42,332 bases of DNA. Origin: WYZ-LMO6 sp964509845. Lineage in GTDB: Archaea > Hadarchaeota > Hadarchaeia > Hadarchaeales > WYZ-LMO6. Both the position numbers and the translations under genes were made by a program. The stretch spans positions 1 to 42,332 of the forward strand of contig CAZDZG010000005.1 of NCBI GenBank assembly GCA_964509845.1. The letters run 5' to 3'. Under the pieces are notes generated by a model, which was not told the origin of the DNA, made no database searches, and saw only the letters and a list, made by a program, of their open reading frames with translations. Within the stretch, counting starts at the first letter, position 1. Each line of letters begins with the position of its first letter. Shown one piece after another: positions 16,453-24,824 of the stretch.

Positions 16453-17466
16453 TTGCCCTGCGTGCTGGTATGCGGGGGACAGTGGGGGGATGAAGGGAAG
16501 GGAAAAATCGTGGCCTATCTCTCCCTGAAGTACCGCCCGCACCTGGTGGCCAGGGCAGGGGTGGGGCCGAATGCGGGACACACCGTGTACTTCCGGGGGA
16601 GGAGGTTCGGGCTCAGGCAGGTTCCCTGCGGCTTCGTGTACGAGGGGGCCAGGCTGCTGATCGGACCGGGGGTCCTGGTGAACCCGGAGGTGCTGCTGAG
16701 GGAGGTGGAGGAAACGGGGACAAGAGACAGGCTGGGAGTGGATGAAAGGTGTGCCCTCATCGAGCCCCACCACGTGGAGAGGGACAGAAGCTCGGAGCAC
16801 CTGAGCAAGAGGATAGGGACCACGGGAAGCGGCTGCGGCCCGGCCAACGAGGACAGGGTAAGGAGGGTGGCCAGGCTGGCCAGGGAGGAGGAGAGGCTTC
16901 GCCCCTTCCTCACCGACGTGCCCCTGGAGCTTCACGAGGCCCTGGAGAGGGGGAGGAGGGTGCTGATCGAGGGGAGCCAGGGCTTTGGACTTTCCCTCGT
17001 CCACGGCACCTACCCCTACGTGACCAGCAAGGACACCTGCGCCGGTACCATGCTGGCGGACGTGGGGGTGGGCCCCACCAGGGTCTCGGAGGTCCTGCTG
17101 GTCTTCAAGGCCTACGCCACCAGGGTAGGGGAGGGACCGTTCCCCACCGAGATACCGCAAGAGGAGGCGGAGAGGCTGGGGATAGTGGAGTACGGAACGG
17201 TGACGGGAAGGAGAAGGAGGGTGGGGTACTTCGACTTCGAGATGGCCAGGAGGGCGGCCATCATCAACGGGGCCACCCAGCTGGCCATAACCTGCCTGGA
17301 CAGGCTCTTCAAGGAGTGCGCCGGGGCCAGGAGGTGGGAGGAACTGAGCGAGGAGGCCAGGGGCTTCGTGAGGAGGGTGGAGGAGGCCACCGGCGTTCCC
17401 GTGACCCTCCTTTCCACCGGGGAGGAAGTGGAGGACGTGATCGACCTCACCAGGGGTAGACTTTGA
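16453..17466 (+). CDS. purA: adenylosuccinate synthetase
   Basis: 337 aa, the short archaeal length. It joins IMP and aspartate using GTP on the way to AMP. The P-loop GGQWGDEGKGK is at residues 8-18, NAGHT follows at the expected distance, and GTTGSGCGPANEDR and EGSQGFGL are the IMP and Asp-binding segments. The TTG at 16453 gives the usual (M)PCVLV N-terminus with an AGGGAGGGG Shine-Dalgarno run 8 nt upstream; the GTG at 16462 is an alternative. The end overlaps the next gene by 4 nt (TTGA). Confidence 0.95.
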   Translation: MPCVLVCGGQWGDEGKGKIVAYLSLKYRPHLVARAGVGPNAGHTVYFRGRRFGLRQVPCGFVYEGARLLIGPGVLVNPEVLLREVEETGTRDRLGVDERCALIEPHHVERDRSSEHLSKRIGTTGSGCGPANEDRVRRVARLAREEERLRPFLTDVPLELHEALERGRRVLIEGSQGFGLSLVHGTYPYVTSKDTCAGTMLADVGVGPTRVSEVLLVFKAYATRVGEGPFPTEIPQEEAERLGIVEYGTVTGRRRRVGYFDFEMARRAAIINGATQLAITCLDRLFKECAGARRWEELSEEARGFVRRVEEATGVPVTLLSTGEEVEDVIDLTRGRL

Positions 17467-18029
17467 GGAGGCTGGTGGTGGCGGTAACCGGAACTCCCGG
17501 AACGGGTAAGTCCTCCTTCTCCTCTAGGCTGGCCAGGGAGCTTGGGGCCAGGCTGGTGAGGCTCAACGAGCTCATAGAGAGGGAAAAGGCGTACACCCTG
17601 GACCGGGACGGGACCAAGGTGGCCGAGCTGGGGAAGATGGTGAGGGCCTTCCGCAGGATCCTGAGGGAATCGGAGGGACCCCTGGTGGTGGAGGGGCACC
17701 TCTCCCACCTCCTCCCCACCCGCTATCTCTCCCACGTGGTGGTGCTCAGGACCCGCCCCCGCGTGCTGGAGAGGAGGCTGAGGAAGAGGGGGTATCCCCC
17801 GGAGAAGATCAGGGACAACGTGGAGGCGGAGGCCCTGGATCTCATCCTGTGGGAGGCCGTGGAAAGGCATGGGGAGAAGGTTTATGAGATAGACACCACG
17901 GGGAGGAGGAATCCCGTCCACCTCTTCCTGACGGCCCTGAGGAGGGGAAGGAGGCTCCCGCCAGGAAGGGTTAGGTGGCTGAGGGAGTACGTGGCCTCCC
18001 TCGGCCGCGGGACCCGCGGGTCAGCTTAG
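17463..18029 (+). CDS. AK6/Fap7-type adenylate kinase
   Basis: 188 aa, TTG start overlapping the purA stop by 4 nt. The Walker A motif GTPGTGKS is at 10-17, followed by the LNELIEREKAY segment and VVEGHLSHL typical of AK6/Fap7, the archaeal/eukaryal enzyme involved in small-ribosomal-subunit maturation with adenylate-kinase activity. Position behind purA fits adenine nucleotide interconversion. The C-terminal tail (from about residue 165) is basic. Its last 9 nt overlap the convergent hydrolase gene. Confidence 0.9.
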   Translation: MRRLVVAVTGTPGTGKSSFSSRLARELGARLVRLNELIEREKAYTLDRDGTKVAELGKMVRAFRRILRESEGPLVVEGHLSHLLPTRYLSHVVVLRTRPRVLERRLRKRGYPPEKIRDNVEAEALDLILWEAVERHGEKVYEIDTTGRRNPVHLFLTALRRGRRLPPGRVRWLREYVASLGRGTRGSA

Positions 18030-18971
18030 CTCCCACTCGATCCTGTCTCCCTCCACCCTCCTCACCCTCCCCTCCTCCTCCAGATACCTCAGGTGGGCCA
18101 GGGCTTCCCCCGTGGCGAACCACCTCTGGATGGGTGGGAAGGTCTCCCAGGTGCCCTCCAGATCCCAGGTCATCTCCGAGGCCAGCTCGTACGCGGTCTT
18201 CCTTCCCTCCTCCAGGAGGGATAGGACCTCCTCGGCCCTCAGACGGTGATGGAGCTTGAGCTCCTCCACCCTCCTCCGGTGATCCCGGAAGGGCCTGCGG
18301 TGACCGGGGAGGACGAGCTCCACGTCCAGGGAGGCGATCTTCTCCAAGCTCTTCAGGTACTCCCCCAGGGGGTTCTCTTCCTCCGAGAGGGGGGAGAGGT
18401 TGGGGGTGATGTCCTCCAGCAGGTGATCCCCGGAGAGGAGGAGCCTGCGGTGGGGTTCGTACAGGCAAAGGTGCCCCCGGGTGTGGCCTGGGGTCTCCAC
18501 GCAGAGGAAGGAGAACTCGCCCACCTCTATCCTGCTCCCCTCCCCCACGAAGGTGAAAGGGGGAAGGGCGCTCGGCCCGTAGAGGCGGCCAGGATGGGTC
18601 TGCATCATCCTGAGGAGCTCCTCGTCCGGAATGCCGGTCAGGAGGACAACCCCTCCCATCCTCTCCCAGGAGGAGAGGAGCTCGGCCTCCGGTCGGTTGA
18701 AGTACACCAGGGACCCCTCGGAGCGGAGGGAGGAAACCAGACCAAGGTGATCGGCGTGGAGGTGGGTGATGAAGAAGTCCGTCCTCCGGAGATCCACCCC
18801 CAGCTCCCTCAGCTCCCGGAGGAGGACGGAGGCGCACTCCTCCCGGTTCATTCCCGTGTCCACGATCAGGTTCCTTTCCTCCCCCCTCACCACGTAGGAG
18901 TTGACCGACCTCAGGGGGTTGCGGGGGAGGGGGACCTCCACCCTGTAGAGACCAGGCAGGACCTCCTCCAT
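18021..18971 (-). CDS. MBL-fold metallo-hydrolase (LACTB2-like)
   Basis: 316 aa. The zinc motif HLHADH is at residues 70-75, with further metal ligands in ETPGHTRGH and LLSGDHLL and a terminal LPGHRRP. After about residue 235 a winged-helix-like C-terminal domain follows, as in LACTB2-type ribonuclease/thioesterase homologues. Substrate not readable. Single-gene unit with a TATA box 26 nt before the ATG, hence probably leaderless. Confidence 0.87.
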   Translation of the reverse strand: MEEVLPGLYRVEVPLPRNPLRSVNSYVVRGEERNLIVDTGMNREECASVLLRELRELGVDLRRTDFFITHLHADHLGLVSSLRSEGSLVYFNRPEAELLSSWERMGGVVLLTGIPDEELLRMMQTHPGRLYGPSALPPFTFVGEGSRIEVGEFSFLCVETPGHTRGHLCLYEPHRRLLLSGDHLLEDITPNLSPLSEEENPLGEYLKSLEKIASLDVELVLPGHRRPFRDHRRRVEELKLHHRLRAEEVLSLLEEGRKTAYELASEMTWDLEGTWETFPPIQRWFATGEALAHLRYLEEEGRVRRVEGDRIEWELS

Positions 18972-18993
18972 TCCTCCCCCTCCCCCGGTGGGG

Positions 18994-19000
18994 TATTTAA
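18994..19000 (-). promoter_or_regulatory. TATA box for the MBL hydrolase gene
   Basis: Minus strand reads TTAAATA, centred 26 nt before the ATG at 18971. Confidence 0.55.
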
Positions 19001-19002
19001 CA

Positions 19003-19245
19003 CCCTCCCCCGGACCGAAAGCGGGAAAACCCGTTTCCTACCATCGGAAAGAGAAGAGGTCCCCTTCCGGGGAAAAAGGGTGAGAGGAAGGGAATTTGTC
19101 CCCTTAGGAGATTAAGAAAAAGGAAAAGAGAACGACCGGGGCTGGCCTAAGCTTCAAACCTTTCCGACGGCCAAGGGAAGAACCTCCCCGTTCGCAAGGG
19201 GGGAAATCTCTGCCACCTTTGCCTCCTCCCCCCGCTCCCCTCGAT
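19003..19245. other. Unexplained intergenic segment
   Basis: About 240 nt between two promoters, long for this compact window. It contains several short inverted repeats: GGGAAAACCCG near 19022, a CCCCTTCCGGGG stem near 19061, and CCTCCCCGTTCGCAAGGGGGG at about 19182-19203. No reading frame with a start and a family match is visible. The last hairpin superficially resembles a tRNA T-arm, but the loop lacks the conserved A58 and no acceptor or anticodon arms fit. It could be a small RNA, a decayed gene or a binding region. Confidence 0.35.
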
Positions 19246-19248
19246 ACC

Positions 19249-19256
19249 TTTATAAG
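19249..19256 (+). promoter_or_regulatory. TATA box for htpX
   Basis: TTTATAAG, the best archaeal TATA box in the window, centred 28 nt before the ATG at 19281. Predicts a leaderless mRNA. Confidence 0.65.
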
Positions 19257-19280
19257 AGGTCTTCCCTTCCCCTTCTTCGG

Positions 19281-20144
19281 ATGTGGGTTCTGCGGACCAC
19301 CCTGCTGCTGGGAGCCATGACCGGCCTCCTGCTGGCCGTGGGATACGCCCTGGCCTACGTGGCCGGCCTTCCCTTCCTGCCCACCCTCACGGTGGCCTTC
19401 GTGCTGGCCATGGTGATGAACCTGATCATGTTCTACTACGCGGACAAGTGGGTGCTGCGGATGTACCGGGCCAGGCTGGTGGGTGAGGAGGAGCAGCCGG
19501 CCCTCCACCGCATCGTCTCCCGCCTCTCGGAGAGGGCGGGGCTGCCCAAACCCAGGGTGGCGGTGGTCCCCCTCGACCTCCCCAATGCCTTCGCCACGGG
19601 AAGGAACCCCCAGAACGCGGTGGTGGCCGTGACCAGGGGGGCGCTGGACCTCCTCAAGGAGGAGGAGCTGGAGGGGGTGATAGGGCACGAGCTGGCCCAC
19701 ATCAAGAACAGGGACATGCTGGTGAACACGCTGGCCGCCATCGTGGCCGGAGCCATCTCTTACCTGGCCCTGGTGGGAAGGCTCCAGCTTTTCTACGGGG
19801 CGGGGGAAAGGAGAAGCGGGGGCAGCATCCTCCTCCTGCTGCTGGCCCTCATCCTGGTTCCCCTGGCGGCCCTCATGATAAGGCTGGCCGTATCCAGGAC
19901 CAGAGAGTACGGGGCGGACGAGGAGGGGGCCAGGATCTCCGGCAAGCCCCTAGCCCTGGCCAACGCCCTGAGGAGGCTGGAGGAACACTCCCGCCTCGAG
20001 CCCATGACCCATGGCAACCCCTCCACCTCCAACCTCTTCATCGTCAATCCTTTCCGCGGAAGCTCGCTCCTGGAGCTCTTCTCCACCCACCCCTCCACGG
20101 AGAAGAGGATCCGGAGGCTGGAGGAGCTGGCCAGGAGGGGCTAG
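19281..20144 (+). CDS. htpX: M48 membrane protease HtpX
   Basis: 287 aa zinc metalloprotease of membrane-protein quality control. Two N-terminal helices (about 7-29 and 33-52) are followed by the zinc site HELAH at 136-140 and the third ligand Glu in REYGADEEGA near 209; further helices lie at about 147-170 and 182-203. The C-terminal FSTHPSTEKRIRRL is a family hallmark. The active site faces the cytoplasm. The last 4 nt overlap the convergent secG stop. Confidence 0.95.
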   Translation: MWVLRTTLLLGAMTGLLLAVGYALAYVAGLPFLPTLTVAFVLAMVMNLIMFYYADKWVLRMYRARLVGEEEQPALHRIVSRLSERAGLPKPRVAVVPLDLPNAFATGRNPQNAVVAVTRGALDLLKEEELEGVIGHELAHIKNRDMLVNTLAAIVAGAISYLALVGRLQLFYGAGERRSGGSILLLLLALILVPLAALMIRLAVSRTREYGADEEGARISGKPLALANALRRLEEHSRLEPMTHGNPSTSNLFIVNPFRGSSLLELFSTHPSTEKRIRRLEELARRG

Positions 20145-20296
20145 CCCAGCAGGTGGAGGAGGATCACCAGCAAGATGGAAGAGAGGGAGAAGCCCACCAC
20201 CACCTTCGGGGAGACCTTTATCCCTGAACCCTCCTCCGAGAAGTACCTCATGAGGCCCGCACCGCTGGGCGGGAGCCTTTCCTCCCTCCTCCGCAT
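20141..20296 (-). CDS. secG: Preprotein translocase SecG/Sec61-beta
   Basis: Small 51-aa tail-anchored subunit of the SecYEG channel. The signature LPPSGAGLMRYFSEEGSGIK is followed by one hydrophobic helix (about 30-50) ending LLHLLG, exactly the archaeal/eukaryal Sec61-beta layout. The ATG at 20296 gives MRRREERLPPSG and has GGAGG elements just upstream and a TATA box at 20319-20325. Longer in-frame extensions upstream cross the promoter. Small enough to be missed by automated calls. Confidence 0.92.
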   Translation of the reverse strand: MRRREERLPPSGAGLMRYFSEEGSGIKVSPKVVVGFSLSSILLVILLHLLG

Positions 20297-20318
20297 CCTC
20301 CTTCCTCCCCCGCCCCAT

Positions 20319-20325
20319 CTTTTAA
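20319..20325. promoter_or_regulatory. TATA element shared by secG and the PIN-ATPase gene
   Basis: CTTTTAA (plus) or TTAAAAG (minus). Its centre is 26 nt from the secG ATG (20296) and 29 nt from the PIN-ATPase ATG (20351), a second case of one AT-rich element placed for two divergent genes. Confidence 0.5.
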
Positions 20326-20350
20326 CCCTTTTCGGAGAATAGGCGGTGAC

Positions 20351-21718
20351 ATGAAAAGGTACCTGCCTGACGACAGCGTGATCCTGAACGGGCTGCTGAG
20401 GGAGAGGGTGGAAAGGGAGGAGTGTGAGGTGGTGATCCCCAACCTCCTCCTGGACTACTTCGAAGCCCAGGCCAGGGAGGGAAAGGACTCGGGGCTGGTT
20501 GCCATGAGGGAACTCTCCCGCCTGAAGGAGCTGGAGGAGAGGGGGAGCCTCAGGCTCAGCTTCTGGGGGGAGCACGGCCTACCAGAGGAGAGGATCTTGA
20601 GCAGGCTGCTGAGGGAGGCCTGCAGGCAGGCGGACTGCACCCTCCTGACCAGCGATCCCATAACCGCTGAGCTGGCGAGGATAGAGGGGGTGAAGGTGGA
20701 GCTCCTCTCCCCCTCCCCGGAGGGAAGGAAGCCCAGGCTGCTGGATTACTTCGGCCCCGACACCATGTCCGTCCACCTCAAGGCCAGGGTAAGGCCCATG
20801 GCGAAGGTGGGGAGACCGGGAAGGATGAGGGTGCAGATCCTGGGAGAAAAGCCCCTCACCGAGCAGGAACTCAGGGAGATGGCCCACGAGCTGGTGGAGC
20901 TCTCCAAAAGGGATCCGGAGTGCTTCGTGGAGATAGAGAGGAAGGGGGCCACCGTGATCCAGTACAGGGAATACAGGGTGGCCATAGCCCGCCCACCCTT
21001 CAGCGATGGCTTCGAGATCACGGCCGTCAGGCCCGTGGCCAGGGTGAGGCTGGAGGACTACAGGCTCTCCGCCAAGCTGAAGGAGAGACTGAAGAGCAGC
21101 GCCGAGGGAATCCTCATAGCGGGGCCGCCCGGGGCGGGGAAGAGCACCTTCGCCCAGGCCCTGGCGGAGTTCTACCGCTCCTCCCACAAGATCGTGAAGA
21201 CCATGGAATCCCCCAGGGACCTGCAGGTGGGGGACGAGATCACCCAGTACACCTCCCTGGAGGGGGACATGGAAAAGACGGCTGACCTCCTCCTGCTGGT
21301 GAGACCCGACTACACCATCTACGACGAGCTGAGGAAAACCTCCGACTTCCAGATCTTCACCGACATGAGGTTGGCCGGGGTGGGAATGGTGGGGGTGGTC
21401 CACTCCACCAGACCCATCGACGCCATCCAGAGGCTCATAGGAAGGGTGGAGCTGGGAATGATACCCATGATCGTGGACACCGTCATCTTCATCAAGGATG
21501 GGGAGATCTCGCAGGTCTACTCCCTCCGCTCCTCCATCAAGGTCCCCACCGGAATGAGGGACGAGGACCTGGCCAGGCCGGTGGTGGAGGTGCTGGACTT
21601 CGAGACCGAGGAGCCCGTCTACGAGATCTACACGTTCGGAGAGCAGGTGGTGGTGAGCGACCTCAGGGAGCACAGGGAAGGCCCGCCCTTCAGGTATCCC
21701 AGGAGGAGGTGGAGGTAG
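20351..21718 (+). CDS. PIN-domain/PilT-like ATPase lacking a C-terminal KH domain
   Basis: 455 aa. An N-terminal PIN-like domain (about 1-120; early Asp residues DD, later TSD at 100-102) is followed by a linker and a PilT/VirB11-like ATPase with Walker A GPPGAGKST at 258-266, then the RPDYTIYDELRKTSDF and HSTRPIDAIQR segments. This is the archaeal PINc-ATPase family of suspected RNA processing factors. Family members I know are around 600 aa with a C-terminal KH domain; here the protein ends soon after YEIYTFGEQVV, with a basic PRRRWR tail. The following DNA is the convergent tsr3 gene, so the KH part is really missing. Confidence 0.87.
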   Translation: MKRYLPDDSVILNGLLRERVEREECEVVIPNLLLDYFEAQAREGKDSGLVAMRELSRLKELEERGSLRLSFWGEHGLPEERILSRLLREACRQADCTLLTSDPITAELARIEGVKVELLSPSPEGRKPRLLDYFGPDTMSVHLKARVRPMAKVGRPGRMRVQILGEKPLTEQELREMAHELVELSKRDPECFVEIERKGATVIQYREYRVAIARPPFSDGFEITAVRPVARVRLEDYRLSAKLKERLKSSAEGILIAGPPGAGKSTFAQALAEFYRSSHKIVKTMESPRDLQVGDEITQYTSLEGDMEKTADLLLLVRPDYTIYDELRKTSDFQIFTDMRLAGVGMVGVVHSTRPIDAIQRLIGRVELGMIPMIVDTVIFIKDGEISQVYSLRSSIKVPTGMRDEDLARPVVEVLDFETEEPVYEIYTFGEQVVVSDLREHREGPPFRYPRRRWR

Positions 21719-22217
21719 CCCTCAGGAACCTCTCCTGGAGGCCCAGCACCTCCTCCGCGTTGGCCGCCCTGCCGTACTCCTCCAGCCTCTGGAGGTTCAG
21801 CTGGAGGAAGGTGGGACCCCACTTGAAGGGTTCGAGCATCCCCATCGCCTCCTCCCGGTAGCCCAGGATGAAGAGGGCGGCCGAGAGGGCCTCGGCCGTG
21901 CTCAGGACGGTGGGCCTTCCGTAGTGGGTGGGGTTGGCCGCCACCAGGTAGGGAAGGGCCCTGCCGACCTGGCCCCGCGGGAACCTGAGCCTCTCCAGAT
22001 GGTTCCAGGAGCAGTCCACCGCCACCAGCCCCCTTCTCTCCGCTATCTCCCTGTCCTCCCTGGAGAGGACCCTTCCCGCCCGGGGATCCAGCAGAAGGGC
22101 CCCCCTGGGGAGCTCGCTGAGCCTGAACACCAGCTCCACCTTCCCGAACCTCCTCAACCGCCTGGCCGTGCACCTCCTGGGATCGCACTGCCTCGCATCG
22201 TACACCACTATCCTCAT
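21690..22217 (-). CDS. tsr3: rRNA aminocarboxypropyltransferase Tsr3
   Basis: 175 aa. The N-terminal RLI-like metal-associated segment (YDARQCDPRRCTARRL) and the DUF367 core (AVDCSWNHLERL, then LVAANPTHYGRP) identify Tsr3, which transfers the 3-amino-3-carboxypropyl group of SAM to a hypermodified small-subunit rRNA uridine. The ATG at 22217 overlaps the preceding radical SAM gene by 4 nt (ATGA), which favours it over an in-frame ATG at 22250 inside that gene. The last 29 nt are antisense to the PIN-ATPase gene. Confidence 0.92.
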   Translation of the reverse strand: MRIVVYDARQCDPRRCTARRLRRFGKVELVFRLSELPRGALLLDPRAGRVLSREDREIAERRGLVAVDCSWNHLERLRFPRGQVGRALPYLVAANPTHYGRPTVLSTAEALSAALFILGYREEAMGMLEPFKWGPTFLQLNLQRLEEYGRAANAEEVLGLQERFLRATSTSSWDT

Positions 22218-23224
22218 CCTTCTCCCCCGAATCCGTTTCCGAAGGGGCACTCGGGATCGGAGGCCGAGGGCCCTCCCCGCAACCTCATCACCCTGGCCAG
22301 GCAGCCGAAGCAGTGGGAAAAGTGGGGACAGGGGGAGCAGGGGGGCTCTCTCCTTTCCCTCGACTTGAAGGCCCGAATGAGCTCCGAATCCCTCACCCCC
22401 CTCCAGGCCTCCTCCAGGTCACCCCCGAGGACGGGAAAGAGGGAGGGGGGGAAGAACATGCAGGGGAGGACCCTGCCGTTCGGTGCTATGTAAAGGGTGG
22501 TTCCGCAGGCACAACCCCTCACCTCCGGTATGGTTATCCCGCTCCTGCCCCAGGGCAGGGAGATTCCCTCCCTCTCGGCGAAGGCCCAGAGGAAGGGGGC
22601 ATCGTAGTAAACCTCCACCCCCCAATCCCTACCGTAGATTCTCCTCAGGGCCTGGAGGTGATCGGAGGGGGAGAGCCCATAGGCCCGGTAGTAGGGATCC
22701 TCCCCGCTTTTCGGATGGAGGGGTATGAAGGTGATGAACCTCCCCCCCTCTCTCCTTACGAACTCCACCATCTCCTCCAGCTGCTGGAGGTTCCGCTTGG
22801 AAAGGACCACGGTCACCCCATGGAAGATTCCCTCCCGCCTGGCCGCCTCCACGGCCCTCCTGAAGACGGAAAAGCTGGCCCCCGTCTTGGTCCCCTCATA
22901 GGTCTCCCTGCCCACTCCGTCCATCGAGAGGATCACCCTCACCCCCCTCCTCGCGAGCTCCCTGCAGAGGGACCCGTCCAGCAGGGAGCCGTTGGTAATC
23001 AGGTAGAGCTCCAGCCCCTCCATCCTCTGCAGGAGCTGGGGAAGCTCCTCCCTCAGCAGGGGTTCCCCTCCCTCCAGGATCACCCAGTCAGGCCTGAGCC
23101 GCACCACCTCCTCCGCCAGCCGCAGCAGGGACGGGGAAGGAAGCTCCCCCTCCTCCGTAAGGCAGTGGGGGCACCTGAGGTTGCACCTGGAGGTTATGGC
23201 CCAGTCCACGAAGTGGGGTCTCAT
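22214..23224 (-). CDS. radical SAM/SPASM-like protein
   Basis: 336 aa. CxxxCxxC at C14, C18 and C21 (SRCNLRCPHC), GGEPLL downstream, and a Cys-rich C-terminal region (CACGTTLYIAPNGRVLPC, then CSPCPHFSHCFGC) typical of SPASM/twitch auxiliary clusters. Such proteins modify peptides or cofactors; the substrate is not known. It is translationally coupled to tsr3 (4-nt overlap). A TATA-like CTAAAAAC lies 26 nt before its ATG. Confidence 0.85.
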   Translation of the reverse strand: MRPHFVDWAITSRCNLRCPHCLTEEGELPSPSLLRLAEEVVRLRPDWVILEGGEPLLREELPQLLQRMEGLELYLITNGSLLDGSLCRELARRGVRVILSMDGVGRETYEGTKTGASFSVFRRAVEAARREGIFHGVTVVLSKRNLQQLEEMVEFVRREGGRFITFIPLHPKSGEDPYYRAYGLSPSDHLQALRRIYGRDWGVEVYYDAPFLWAFAEREGISLPWGRSGITIPEVRGCACGTTLYIAPNGRVLPCMFFPPSLFPVLGGDLEEAWRGVRDSELIRAFKSRERREPPCSPCPHFSHCFGCLARVMRLRGGPSASDPECPFGNGFGGEG

Positions 23225-23246
23225 CCTTTCAAACCCTCCCCCCCTT

Positions 23247-23254
23247 CTAAAAAC
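23247..23254 (-). promoter_or_regulatory. TATA-like element for the radical SAM-tsr3 pair
   Basis: Minus strand reads GTTTTTAG, centred about 26 nt before the ATG at 23224, overlapping the start of the DUF488 stop region. Confidence 0.45.
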
Positions 23255-23650
23255 CTATTCCAGCTCCTCCACCTCCCATCCCCTCCTCCTCAGCTCCTCC
23301 GCCACGAAGCGGCGGTGGCAGAAGGAGGAGCGGGGCTCCACGCACATCAAACACGCCCTCCTCTTCCCCGCCAGCTCCTCCAGCCTTCCCATCCCCCTGC
23401 TGAACTCCTCCGTCTCCATGAACTTCCTGTACCCCCCCTTCCGGTATCCCCCCAGCTCGGGGAGATGAACGTAAGAGAGGCCGTGCCTGGGAAGGGCCTT
23501 CTCCAGCTCCTCCTTCCTGAACTCCTCCCTTTTGGAGGTGGGAAAGGCCCTGAGGTCCACCACCACCTCCACCCCATGCCTGCGGAGGAGCTCCACCAGC
23601 TGGGGGAAGGTTTTGTTGCCGTATCCCACCATCCAGACCTTCCTGGCCAC
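23255..23650 (-). CDS. DUF488 family protein
   Basis: 131 aa. The DUF488 core is clear: VGYGNKTF at the N-terminus, VVVDLRAFP, a central LPELGGYRKGGYRKF segment, and the C-terminal LMCVEPRSSFCHRRFVAEEL with its conserved Cys-His-Arg. Biochemical role unknown. The GTG at 23650 gives the usual KVWMVGYG entry; the ATG at 23632 (18 nt downstream) has better Shine-Dalgarno spacing and sits 27 nt from an A/T-rich element at 23656-23662, so it is a real alternative. Confidence 0.82.
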   Translation of the reverse strand: MARKVWMVGYGNKTFPQLVELLRRHGVEVVVDLRAFPTSKREEFRKEELEKALPRHGLSYVHLPELGGYRKGGYRKFMETEEFSRGMGRLEELAGKRRACLMCVEPRSSFCHRRFVAEELRRRGWEVEELE

Positions 23651-23689
23651 CGGCTTATTTTTGAGAGGGGAGGAGTTTAAGGGGGTCGG

Positions 23690-24808
23690 TTGAGGATAGG
23701 AAGGGCCCACATCCTGGAGGGGGAGGAGCTGGAGGTGGTGGAGGGATACCTGGAGGTGAGGGAGGGGAGGATAGAGAAGATAGGGAGGGGATTCACGGCC
23801 CACCTGGATCTGGACCTCAAGGGAGGCTTCATCCTTCCTCCCCTCTTCAACGCCCACACCCACCTGGCCGACGCGGTGGCCAGGGAGCTCTACTCCGGAA
23901 GGACGCAGGAGGAAACGGTGGGGCCGGGGGGACTGAAGTTCAGGGTGCTGGAGGAGACCCCGGAGCAAAGGCTGGTGGAGGAGATGGGCCTCACCCTCAG
24001 GGCGATGCTCCGAACGGGCACCCTGGCCCACTGCGACTTCCGGGAGGGGGGTGTGAGGGGGGTGAAGCTCCTGCGGGGGATCTCGGGGCCCTGGAGGAGC
24101 GTGGTGCTGGGGCGCCCCGTGCCGGGGGAGGAGGTGGAGGAGCTCCTCTCCGTGGCCGATGGTCTGGGCCTCCCCTCCCTCTGCCAGTACCCCATGGAGC
24201 AGCTCCTCCACGCGGCGAGGGAGGTGAGGAGGAGGGGGAAGATCCTTTCCTCGCACGTGGCCGAGCTTCCCCACCGGGCGGGGGAGGAAATCCGCAGGGC
24301 CCTGCGCCTGGGCCTCTCCCTGGCCGTCCACCTCACCCATGCCAGAAGGAAGGACCTCTCCCTCCTCCGGAGAAGGGGCATCACGGCCGTCTTCTGCCCC
24401 AGATCCAACCTCCTCCTCTCCTCCGGAATCCCCCCCCTGGCCACCGCCCTGCAGGAGGGCCTCCCCTTCCTGCTGGGAACCGACAACGTCTCCGTCTGTC
24501 CCCCCGACCTGTGGGAGGAGCTCAGGTTCGCCTGGGCCTGCGTGAGGAAGGAAAATCCCAGGGCCGGGGAGAAGGAGGCCAGGGCCCTCCTCAGGGCCGT
24601 CACGGTGGAGCCCTCCCGCTTCTTCCGCCTCCCCTGGGGCCCCCTGGAGGAGGGTGGGGAGGCCACCTTCCTCCTCCTTTCCGGAGGGGGGGAACTGAGG
24701 AACCTCAGGGATCCCTACGCTGGGCTGGTAAACCGAACCAGGCCGGAGAACATCAGGGGACTCTGGTGGAGGGGAAAGGATATTTTTAAGAAAGGGGTAG
24801 TGTTCTGA
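23690..24808 (+). CDS. amidohydrolase-superfamily enzyme (deaminase-like)
   Basis: 372 aa. Metal motif NAHTHLAD (H56, H58), then SSHVAE, HLTHAR and the terminal GTDN, the standard set of the TRZ/ATZ/guanine-deaminase group. The N-terminal and C-terminal beta-sandwich parts flank the barrel. Likely removes an amino group from a purine, pyrimidine or nucleoside; the exact substrate is not readable. TTG start at 23690. The end lies 16 nt before the CBS-protein gene. Confidence 0.82.
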   Translation: MRIGRAHILEGEELEVVEGYLEVREGRIEKIGRGFTAHLDLDLKGGFILPPLFNAHTHLADAVARELYSGRTQEETVGPGGLKFRVLEETPEQRLVEEMGLTLRAMLRTGTLAHCDFREGGVRGVKLLRGISGPWRSVVLGRPVPGEEVEELLSVADGLGLPSLCQYPMEQLLHAAREVRRRGKILSSHVAELPHRAGEEIRRALRLGLSLAVHLTHARRKDLSLLRRRGITAVFCPRSNLLLSSGIPPLATALQEGLPFLLGTDNVSVCPPDLWEELRFAWACVRKENPRAGEKEARALLRAVTVEPSRFFRLPWGPLEEGGEATFLLLSGGGELRNLRDPYAGLVNRTRPENIRGLWWRGKDIFKKGVVF

Positions 24809-24824
24809 AACCGGTGGTGGGATC

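Noticed and set aside
19182..19203. T-arm-like hairpin with TTCGCAA loop, considered as part of a tRNA
   Set aside because: Loop lacks the invariant A58, the closing pair fails, and no acceptor, D or anticodon arm can be formed around it.
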